From: an uncultured Clostridia bacterium
GTDB taxonomy: Bacteria; Bacillota; Clostridia; Christensenellales; Borkfalkiaceae
Reading direction: 5' to 3'
NCBI GenBank assembly: GCA_947629605.1
Contig: CANREK010000075.1
Location: forward strand, 1-6,861
Length of the DNA: 6,861 nucleotides
The notes under the pieces are model-generated. The model worked only from the letters and a program-made list of their open reading frames with translations, did no database searches and was not told the DNA's origin. Every line of letters starts with the position of its first letter. Within the stretch, counting starts at the first letter, position 1. Position numbers and translations under genes: made by a program. This document shows positions 1-6,173 of this stretch, piece by piece.

Positions 1-3000
1 AGAACACCCCGCCGAACACATCCTCGAGAGAAATGGGCGCACCCGTATAGGTATACGTCTTGACTTCGGAGCCGAACATCGCCAAGGACTCTGTGAGCTT
101 AATGTGATCTTCCTCGTTCGAACCTTCATATAACTGGCCCCAGTCGACCGGGGTCTTTCCGTCGAGGATGAAGAGTTCGACGCCTTTTTGATCGATCCAT
201 CTGTTGAGATTGTCATTGTTTACTTGATTATCGCTGAAGAGATAGTTTTCATTATAGCCTGTCACCCCTTCCCATTCGAGGTTGGGCGTGTGTTTGTTTA
301 TATCATCCGTCCAGCTCCCACTATCATTGGGGTTCGGATACTTCGGGTCATGGAGCCTGAGCTTGATCGGATAGTGCCCCACGGCGTAGGGAAGCCCTTC
401 CGTCGTATACCTTCCGAAGCCGTCCCAATCTTTCGGATCATGGCCGTAGTTTATGACGTCGATATAGGGATTATCCTCGAAGAGGGAGAAGCCAAGCCCC
501 GAATACTGCATCGTGTAGACGTGGGAGAGCGGGACCTTGCGGGGCTGGATGTTGAGAATGAAGGTGAATTCCGCCTTCGCATCCGCTTCCACGCGCATGC
601 CGTTGTAGATGCCCGACCAGTAGTAGCTGTATCCACCCGACTCGCCACTCTCAAACGACAATGTGATCTTGTAGTACCCCGCATCGTAAGGCACAACCTC
701 ATCGTTGATACTGTATCTCATGGCATTCCAGTCGCTTTCCGTCCACTGCGCCGAATCTTTGTCGCCGTAATCCCATCTCCACGCTTTATCGTTATAGTTA
801 CGCCGCCATGCCTCATATTTGACTTCCATGGCGCTGCTCTTGAAGTTCTCGAAGATACGGCTCATGGGGAATCCGTTGTAGTCGAACGTGACAGTGAGCA
901 TGGGAACGTTCCATGTGTCGTCCCGTGCACCCTGTGGCGCGGCGTTTATCGTGTCCTCGCCGTAGGTGATCTCGCCGATGTTCTGGAAGGTGGGCACGTC
1001 GAAATCGATCCTGCTCACGCGCTCTTCCGATCTGGTCTTTAACGTGATGGAGAAGGGCATGGTGAAAAATCTCTGCATGACGGCGCCATTGGCGCCATCT
1101 TCATCGAACTTTTCGTTCCACCACCAACGGTTCCAACGGGTCTTTGTGTCGAACTCCGAGCCGGTGAGGTAGCCATCGTCCCAATTCGACGACTCCGTGA
1201 TCGCTGCGCGGAGCTCACCCGCCTCTGCGCCCGTTTGAGTGATGCCCTGAACGCCATATGTCTCATTCATCACCTCTGCATAGTGTATCTGTGCGAGGTT
1301 CCGAATGTCAGTCCCGCTGACGTGGCCGCTTTTCCATCCGCCGATGAAACTTGTGAATTCGTTCATTTTGGCCTCGGCATCGCCCGATGTCGTCACCTGC
1401 AATTCGCCGAACCACCAATCCCCCGCGGGAAGCGCGGCATCCTCCTTGTAATACCAACCGTCCGCGGCCACCGACCATTTGATCTCTGTGGAAATGGTGT
1501 TGATCTGCTGCACGGTGTCGCTGTTTTGAATGCGGCCGAACCAAACGGGTGCGTTATTGTCGTACTTGGCATCGAACTTTGCCCATTCCGTCGTCGCCGT
1601 CGCCTTGACATAGTGCGCATCCATGCCATAGAGGAAGGTGCGGGTCTCGGTGTTCTGCAACGTGCCGTCCCCTTCGCCGTAGGTCAGGAAGTTGACGGCG
1701 ATCTCATAGGTGAGATAGGGCGTGTAGTCGTAGCTTGCGTCCTTGCCGCCCCAATCCTGAAAACCTTTCGCGTCCTCCTCCGCGTGAACGGGGAACACGT
1801 TGTAATTGGGCTGTGTCAGTTCTTTCTGACCGCCGCTAAGGCTCCCATACTTGGCCGCGTACTTCAAATACTGCTCAAACGAGGTACGCGACGGGGCGAT
1901 GAGGAAGAAGTTCTTTTTACCCGCCGTATACACCGTCTTGTCTTGGGGGCTGGCGTCGGCCTCTTGGCCGAAGGCGTTGAGCCCGATATCGGCGTTGTCG
2001 GGAAGATATACGGTCTGCAACTGGTCGGAGAAACGGAAGGCAGACGCGCCGATCTTGGCGATACGGTCGGGAATGCGGATGACTGTGATATAGGTGTTTT
2101 GGAAGGCGTTGGGGCCGATCTCCACCGTCTCATGATAGGTGAAGTCGAAGGAATTGACGTAGGTCTCCCCGTCGGCGTTCAATGCTTTTGCGGGCATGGA
2201 GATGAGCTTTTGATAGCGCGACGCGTTCTCTTCGACGAGATCAAGATACTGCACCTCCGTGCCGGAATCGGGCGTCGTCCATTGGTTGGCGTCGGGGATA
2301 TTCTTTTCCCCCGCTTCCGGCAAGAGGTTGATGTAGATGTACTTTTTGACGTCGCCCGCGGTCAGTCTGATGACGAAGTTTCTCCCGCGCTTCTGTACGT
2401 CGCTTCCCTCATTTTGATAGAGTTCGCTACTCGTGAATACGTTCTGCAAACTGACGTTAAATGTAAAGTACCCCTCTTCATCCATCTCCGAACTTGATGA
2501 TGACATAGAGATGTTCGCGCTCACATCCTGTTCGTCGATGTTCATGATGGCCCATTCGATATCCTGCGTGCGCACGACTTCGCCGCCCGATGTGACCGCC
2601 TTGACGCGGAAGAGCAGTTCGTGCCCCTTGGAGTTGAGAATGCATGCGGGATACCGCAGATCGGCATAGCACTCCTCGGAGACCCTCTGCAAGATCACGG
2701 AATCGTTTTGGAGATGTACCCAATTATGGACATCATCGCTTGTGGCATTCAGATCTAAATCCTCTTCGACCACGAGCGAGGAAGCCGACTGCGTTTTCAA
2801 CGGCGTGATGACGAGAAAGAGAAGTTGAAGCATGCCGCTGCCCGCTCCATCGTCGGAAGGCTGCCCCAAATAATATGTACCTGCGTTCAATTTGCTCCCT
2901 ATAAGGGGCGTGACTTTGCTCCCTGAGGTCGTTTCAATCACATCTTTGGGATCCACGGACAATCCGGCGCTCGCATTTTTGTATTGCGCTGTATATTTGT

Positions 3001-4705
3001 TGCCGGGACTTTTGAAATTCGACGACGTAAACAGACCCATTCGCGGGTTTTTCGTTCCGTCAGCTTCCGCTCCCGTATAACTACCAATAAAATACGCGCG
3101 GATATCGAAATCAAAATCCACGTCGATTTTCAAATATCGATAACTACCCTTTTTGAGCTGTAATTTGTAAGTATATTCTTTCTCATTTATCGTCTCATTT
3201 GCCGCATTGCCGTTAAATGTGTTGCCACTTGTACTGCCGGGGGTGACCTTCACACTCCCTGCGTCTTGCGTGAGAGAAAAGGTTTTCGACGCTTCCGCAG
3301 GGTGAAAAGTTGTTGTCTTGATTCCGCCTTGGCCCTCCAAAGCAGAAAAATCATTTGTCCCCGAACTGTCATTTTGTACGGCGTCAAATACAAGGCTATT
3401 TTCGGGAATACCGATACCGATGTTGCTCCCCGAAGATCCCTTTTCATAATAGTTTGTCGTAGTCGTGGGGCTGACTGAGGTCGTTTCGCCTTCAAACTTG
3501 CCTGTCTGTTTTGGATCGGGCTCCGAAAGCGAAAGTCCCGTCGTCTGGCTGTCCCATACCTTGGTCGGAGCCCATTCCTTTGAGAACGTAGTCCCCCATT
3601 CCATGTCGGTGGGCAAGTCGTTCTTCCACCATTCATAGTAACGCTCGGTGCTCGACTGCGTGTAGTAAGAATAGGAATAGTTATTGGTATAGAGCGCACC
3701 GTCTGCGCCGACCGTGTAGAAGAGCGGCGCGGAGGCCGTCTTTTCGTCGGCAATGGAGAACTTTTCGAGCGCGGAGCTGCCTTGGAACACGCGCGCACCG
3801 TCCTCCAAATAGACGCCCGCCGAGAGGGAGATCTCTTTGAGCGAGGTGCAGTTTTCAAAGGTGAGAGGATAGAGATGCAGGACCTCGGACCTTCCCGTGC
3901 AGAAATAGACGCTCTTCAAGTTTTCGGACTTGGAGAGAAGGCCGCCCTGCATCTTGGGGCGGTCGGTGCTGCTGCCGGATTCGCCGTTGAAGATATTCAC
4001 GACGTCGGGCATGACGACGAGGTTGGTGTAAGGCGCTTCCTTGTCACCTTTGAAAAGGTACTCGGTGTAGCGATACTTGGGCTCGTTGTCCTCGATCTTG
4101 TCGTCGTTGTCCTTATCGATCCAAACATTGGAGGGCAGGATGAGGGTCGTGATCCCATTGCCCGTGGGGCGCTTGAATCCCGTGAACGTGGCCGTCAATC
4201 CGTCCGCACGCGCGAAGGCGAAGTCGTTGTTGAACGTGAACAGGCTGCCGTTCCCCTTGACTTGCCAATACACCGAGAGCGGCATATTGATGTCGACAAT
4301 GGAGAGCGAACAGTTATTAAAAGCGTCCTGTTTGACGTAGCGTACGGGAACATCGTTATGCATCTCCGGGATGTTGAGCACGAGTTTTGTCGTGCCGCCG
4401 CTCAGGAGTTCGGTAAGTTTATCGTTGTGGATCCCCGTGATGTAGGCGTAGTTCGCTGTTTCACTTTCTCCGGTATCGTATCCCCATCCGTAGGTGCCAC
4501 CGTCGCCGTTTGTCTCCTCCGTACCCGCACTGTATGCGAGTGAGGAGACATAGTTGAACTCAAAGTCGTCCTCGGAAAGTTCGACTACAATGTCGGATTT
4601 CTGCACCCCATTCGGCAAAAATACGAATAGGAGCCCCATGCCCAAGGCAAGCACGAGGACGGCTGCAAGAACCGCGACAAGGATCCGCTTGGACTTCTGC
4701 TGCAT
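1..4705 (-). CDS. Giant BspA-like LRR / Ig-repeat surface protein, C-terminus cut by window edge
   Basis: The frame is open from the ATG at 4705 to the left edge, giving 1,568 codons with no stop. Residues 1-35 have a basic start (KSKR) and a long hydrophobic stretch, so a signal peptide or N-terminal anchor; no clear AxA cleavage site is visible. BspA-type LRR_5 features occur at about 105-145 (VRYVKQDAFNNCSL) and 250-325 (FENCTSLKEISL), and again at 860-915 (EIGPNAFQ, KIGASAFRFSDQLQTVYLP). Residues 197-208 form an EF-hand-like loop. About 330-480 is Ser/Thr-rich; about 480-620 is beta-rich. Residues about 1270-1568 carry Ig-like units with phrases such as PYDAGYYKITLSF, PYAVGHYPIKLRL and YTYTGAPISLEDVF. 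Known BspA-like proteins act in adhesion, and that role is inferred here. Any cell-wall anchor would lie beyond the edge. The start is set by a GGAGG seven bases upstream and the promoter behind it. Residues 1225-1230 coincide with an adapter-like sequence. Confidence 0.9.
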   Translation of the reverse strand, partial: MQQKSKRILVAVLAAVLVLALGMGLLFVFLPNGVQKSDIVVELSEDDFEFNYVSSLAYSAGTEETNGDGGTYGWGYDTGESETANYAYITGIHNDKLTELLSGGTTKLVLNIPEMHNDVPVRYVKQDAFNNCSLSIVDINMPLSVYWQVKGNGSLFTFNNDFAFARADGLTATFTGFKRPTGNGITTLILPSNVWIDKDNDDKIEDNEPKYRYTEYLFKGDKEAPYTNLVVMPDVVNIFNGESGSSTDRPKMQGGLLSKSENLKSVYFCTGRSEVLHLYPLTFENCTSLKEISLSAGVYLEDGARVFQGSSALEKFSIADEKTASAPLFYTVGADGALYTNNYSYSYYTQSSTERYYEWWKNDLPTDMEWGTTFSKEWAPTKVWDSQTTGLSLSEPDPKQTGKFEGETTSVSPTTTTNYYEKGSSGSNIGIGIPENSLVFDAVQNDSSGTNDFSALEGQGGIKTTTFHPAEASKTFSLTQDAGSVKVTPGSTSGNTFNGNAANETINEKEYTYKLQLKKGSYRYLKIDVDFDFDIRAYFIGSYTGAEADGTKNPRMGLFTSSNFKSPGNKYTAQYKNASAGLSVDPKDVIETTSGSKVTPLIGSKLNAGTYYLGQPSDDGAGSGMLQLLFLVITPLKTQSASSLVVEEDLDLNATSDDVHNWVHLQNDSVILQRVSEECYADLRYPACILNSKGHELLFRVKAVTSGGEVVRTQDIEWAIMNIDEQDVSANISMSSSSSEMDEEGYFTFNVSLQNVFTSSELYQNEGSDVQKRGRNFVIRLTAGDVKKYIYINLLPEAGEKNIPDANQWTTPDSGTEVQYLDLVEENASRYQKLISMPAKALNADGETYVNSFDFTYHETVEIGPNAFQNTYITVIRIPDRIAKIGASAFRFSDQLQTVYLPDNADIGLNAFGQEADASPQDKTVYTAGKKNFFLIAPSRTSFEQYLKYAAKYGSLSGGQKELTQPNYNVFPVHAEEDAKGFQDWGGKDASYDYTPYLTYEIAVNFLTYGEGDGTLQNTETRTFLYGMDAHYVKATATTEWAKFDAKYDNNAPVWFGRIQNSDTVQQINTISTEIKWSVAADGWYYKEDAALPAGDWWFGELQVTTSGDAEAKMNEFTSFIGGWKSGHVSGTDIRNLAQIHYAEVMNETYGVQGITQTGAEAGELRAAITESSNWDDGYLTGSEFDTKTRWNRWWWNEKFDEDGANGAVMQRFFTMPFSITLKTRSEERVSRIDFDVPTFQNIGEITYGEDTINAAPQGARDDTWNVPMLTVTFDYNGFPMSRIFENFKSSAMEVKYEAWRRNYNDKAWRWDYGDKDSAQWTESDWNAMRYSINDEVVPYDAGYYKITLSFESGESGGYSYYWSGIYNGMRVEADAKAEFTFILNIQPRKVPLSHVYTMQYSGLGFSLFEDNPYIDVINYGHDPKDWDGFGRYTTEGLPYAVGHYPIKLRLHDPKYPNPNDSGSWTDDINKHTPNLEWEGVTGYNENYLFSDNQVNNDNLNRWIDQKGVELFILDGKTPVDWGQLYEGSNEEDHIKLTESLAMFGSEVKTYTYTGAPISLEDVFGGVF
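1016..1033. other. Illumina-adapter-like sequence inside the giant gene
   Basis: Bases 1020-1033 read CGCTCTTCCGATCT, which is identical to the 3' end of the common Illumina adapter. On the minus strand this begins AGATCGGAAGAGCG. If one base is skipped, the match extends to CACG at 1016-1019. The giant gene's frame runs through it, encoding R-S-E-E-R-V at residues 1225-1230. It may be a leftover adapter at a chimeric join, or coincidence. The preserved frame favours coincidence only weakly, since a join keeps frame about one time in three. Confidence 0.45.
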
Positions 4706-4712
4706 TGTGTTT

Positions 4713-4717
4713 CCTCC
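4713..4717 (-). promoter_or_regulatory. Ribosome binding site of the giant surface-protein gene
   Basis: On the minus strand the sequence is GGGGAGGAAACACA followed by ATG. The GGAGG core lies seven bases from the start codon, which is optimal spacing. This fixes the start at 4705. Confidence 0.85.
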
Positions 4718-4761
4718 CCAATACTGAGATTTTGCAAGCATGTCGGCAGTTTTTGTTCGTT

Positions 4762-4794
4762 TGACACACGATATGACACAATTTCACCGATATG
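4762..4794. repeat. Overlapping short direct repeats in the giant gene's leader
   Basis: On the + strand, TGACACA occurs at 4762-4768 and 4774-4780. CGATATG occurs at 4769-4775 and 4788-4794, a period of 19 bases. On the minus strand these sit just downstream of the predicted transcription start, within the roughly 92-base leader. That placement would suit an operator or a leader RNA element. The repeats are only 7 bases long, so chance is possible. Confidence 0.35.
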
Positions 4795-4803
4795 CTATCA
4801 TAG

Positions 4804-4833
4804 ATTATACATGCCACCCCCCCCCCTTGTCAA
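4804..4833 (-). promoter_or_regulatory. Consensus sigma-70/sigma-A promoter of the giant surface-protein gene
   Basis: Read on the minus strand, TTGACA (4833-4828) and TATAAT (4809-4804) are both perfect consensus boxes separated by 18 bases. The predicted start of transcription is near 4797, leaving a leader of about 92 bases before the ATG at 4705. Upstream of the -35 box the DNA is rich in A and T tracts, resembling an UP element. The spacer contains a ten-base G run, so the box spacing, and with it promoter strength, could change by slippage. Confidence 0.88.
4817..4826 (-). repeat. G10 homopolymer in the promoter spacer (candidate phase-variation tract)
   Basis: Ten consecutive C on the + strand (G on the coding strand) fill most of the 18-base spacer between the -35 and -10 boxes. 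Losing one base gives the optimal 17-base spacing; gaining one or two would weaken the promoter. The exact count is uncertain because short-read consensus often misreports homopolymers, and the population may be mixed. Confidence 0.8.
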
Positions 4834-4999
4834 CAATTTGCGCCAAAAAATTCGTCATTTTTTTCGAGAAAATCCATACCCATTATGCTAAAATTACAAA
4901 ATTCGCTCATATTTTTGAATTTTTACCCCCATTTTGCCATTTTTCATAAACAATCAACACATGGGGTAGGGTTTTGGAGAACATCACCCCATTCCGCCC
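4834..4999. other. AT-rich intergenic stretch without a gene
   Basis: There is no convincing coding sequence here. The stretch is strongly AT-rich, with many A and T tracts, in contrast to the GC-rich genes on both sides. Its part closest to the giant gene's promoter may act as an UP element. A weak inverted repeat is present: ATGGGGT at 4961-4967 and ACCCCAT at 4986-4992, with an 18-base loop. No terminator is expected because the flanking genes diverge. Confidence 0.6.
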
Positions 5000-5083
5000 G
5001 TTTGCCGGGATTCTTCGCCCCACAAGGGGGCTCAGAATGAGTAGCTGCGCTCATGCTGAGCGCAGCGAAGCATCCCGGCAAAC
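5000..5083. repeat. Nested palindromic (REP/MITE-like) intergenic element
   Basis: The outer arms 5000-5017 and 5066-5083 are inverted copies matching at 17 of 18 positions. Between them lie three smaller hairpins: CCCC/GGGG with an ACAA loop (5018-5029), CTCA/TGAG with a GAA loop (5031-5041), and a perfect 10-bp stem GCTGCGCTCA/TGAGCGCAGC with a 3-base loop (5044-5066). The whole could fold like a cloverleaf as DNA or RNA. A GTAG sits at 5041-5044 at the foot of the largest inner hairpin, as in REP elements handled by RAYT transposases. The phrase TGAGCGCAGCGAAG resembles a dispersed intergenic repeat I recall from many bacterial genomes; copy number cannot be seen from this window. Confidence 0.75.
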
Positions 5084-5135
5084 CTACGGAGCATAATGAT
5101 TCCCCCACAATAAACCGTTTTGCAAAAAGTATGTT

Positions 5136-5147
5136 TTTGATATCAAA
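5136..5147. promoter_or_regulatory. 12-bp perfect palindrome upstream of the lipoprotein gene (possible operator)
   Basis: TTTGATATCAAA is a perfect 12-base palindrome about 78 bases before the lipoprotein start. Its core GATATC recurs at 5177-5182. The position suits a dimeric regulator's binding site, but no regulator gene is in the window and AT-rich palindromes of this size can arise by chance. Confidence 0.3.
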
Positions 5148-5185
5148 CCATAAAAATATTTCTTTCTCGAAAGGCCGATATCATT

Positions 5186-5196
5186 TACAATATAAG
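5186..5196 (+). promoter_or_regulatory. Weak candidate -10 region for the lipoprotein gene
   Basis: TACAAT (5186-5191) and the overlapping TATAAG (5191-5196) are the best -10-like hexamers before the rightward genes. Neither has a good -35 box at 16-18 bases, so any promoter here is weak or needs an activator. Confidence is low. Confidence 0.25.
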
Positions 5197-5213
5197 TGGA
5201 GCAACACATTCCC

Positions 5214-5219
5214 GAGGAG
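5214..5219 (+). promoter_or_regulatory. Ribosome binding site of the SGNH lipoprotein gene
   Basis: GAGGAG lies five bases before the ATG at 5225. This supports that start, which also places a lipoprotein signal peptide at the very N-terminus. Confidence 0.8.
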
Positions 5220-5224
5220 AACCT

Positions 5225-6148
5225 ATGAAACAGATACCCAAATCCGTAGGGGCCGTGGCGCTCGCCCTCCTGATGGGCGGCATGCTTGCGGCATGCGGCG
5301 AACCACCGCCCGAAAACAATGCACCCGAGCGCATTCCCCCCACCGTCGCCTATACCGTCGACGAGAGCCATGTCGGGGCCGTCGACGCCAACGCGACGCA
5401 ATTCTACGCCAAAAACGTCGAACGTGTCGCAAGTCCGCTTGCGGGAAAGACCGTCTATTGGCTCGGCTCCTCGGTGACGAAGGGACAGAGCTCGGGCGAC
5501 GAGAGCATGGCCGACTTTCTCGCCGCAAAGACGGGCTGTATCTCCAAAAAGGATGCCGTCTCGGGCACGACCATCTTCTGCGACGGAAAGAGCGACAACA
5601 CAGGCAAGAATTCCTACACTTCCCGCCTCAAAAACAGCAAGATCTTCGACAAAAACGAGGCCGTAGACGCCTTTATCTGCCAAATCTCCACGAATGACGC
5701 TTGGGGCACGCGCAAGGCGAATTGGGGAGAGATCTCCGCCGACGACAAGCTCGCACAGGAAGATTTTGACCTCGCGACGACCCTCGGCGGCATCGAATTC
5801 ATCATCGCCTACGTCACCGACACTTGGCAGTGCCCCATCTATTTTTACTCGGGCGCGAACTTTGTCGATGCGGGCACGGGCTCCCCGCGGGCGAACGGCA
5901 ATCCCTCGGGCAGCGATTACGGCGAACTCGTCGAAAAGGTCCATGCCATCGCCGAAAAATGGCGGGCGCAGAACGTGCAGATCGAGGTCATCGACCTCTT
6001 CAACGACGGGGACTTCAACGCCGCCGTCTCGGATGACTACTACAAATGGGCGACAAGCGACCCCATTCACCCCAAGCGTGCGGGATATCTCGAATGGTGG
6101 ATGCCCTATTTTGAACGGTTTTTGCTCGTCTCCTTGGATCTATATTGA
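5225..6148 (+). CDS. SGNH/GDSL-family hydrolase, lipoprotein
   Basis: This is a complete 307-residue protein. Residues 1-24 form a lipoprotein signal: a Lys-containing start, a hydrophobic core and the lipobox L21-A22-A23-C24, followed by a Pro/Glu-rich linker, so the mature protein should be lipid-anchored outside the membrane. SGNH blocks are visible: block I VYWLGSSVTKG (residues 77-87) with S83 as likely nucleophile, a possible oxyanion Gly at G114, block III STND (155-158) with N157, and block V DPIHP (279-283) supplying D279 and H282. Family members hydrolyse esters or acetyl groups on lipids, glycans or other polymers; the substrate here cannot be named. Block I has GSS in place of the classical GDS. 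The following phosphodiesterase gene, 25 bases downstream, is probably in the same operon. The family call is firm; the role is open. Confidence 0.88.
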   Translation: MKQIPKSVGAVALALLMGGMLAACGEPPPENNAPERIPPTVAYTVDESHVGAVDANATQFYAKNVERVASPLAGKTVYWLGSSVTKGQSSGDESMADFLAAKTGCISKKDAVSGTTIFCDGKSDNTGKNSYTSRLKNSKIFDKNEAVDAFICQISTNDAWGTRKANWGEISADDKLAQEDFDLATTLGGIEFIIAYVTDTWQCPIYFYSGANFVDAGTGSPRANGNPSGSDYGELVEKVHAIAEKWRAQNVQIEVIDLFNDGDFNAAVSDDYYKWATSDPIHPKRAGYLEWWMPYFERFLLVSLDLY

Positions 6149-6173
6149 ACTATCATTATTCAGAAAAATAAAC

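Noticed and set aside
188..4543. Long + strand open frames at 188-1042, 1235-2497 and 3782-4543
   Set aside because: They are codon-aligned antisense shadows of the giant minus-strand gene, which seldom uses TTA, CTA or TCA codons. They show no recognisable domains, and the minus strand has the signal segment, LRR motifs, ribosome binding site and promoter.
4761..4796. TTGACA on the + strand as a rightward promoter
   Set aside because: No acceptable -10 hexamer lies 16-18 bases downstream, and the region is better explained as the giant gene's leader.
4740..4949. 69-residue + strand frame in the intergenic region
   Set aside because: It has no ribosome binding site, runs backwards through the giant gene's promoter and consists of AT-rich low-complexity sequence.
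5000..5083. CRISPR repeat, tRNA or ordinary terminator
   Set aside because: It occurs once with no spacers, has no tRNA consensus or anticodon arm, and has no U-tract after the stem. It also lies between divergent genes where no terminator is needed.
5053..5697. 214-residue + strand frame beginning MLSAAKHPGK
   Set aside because: It starts within the palindromic element and then runs out of frame through the lipoprotein gene. Similar short products are known spurious translations of this kind of repeat.
5084..6070. 328-residue minus-strand open frame opposite the lipoprotein gene
   Set aside because: It is an antisense shadow. The + strand product has a signal peptide, lipobox and all SGNH blocks.
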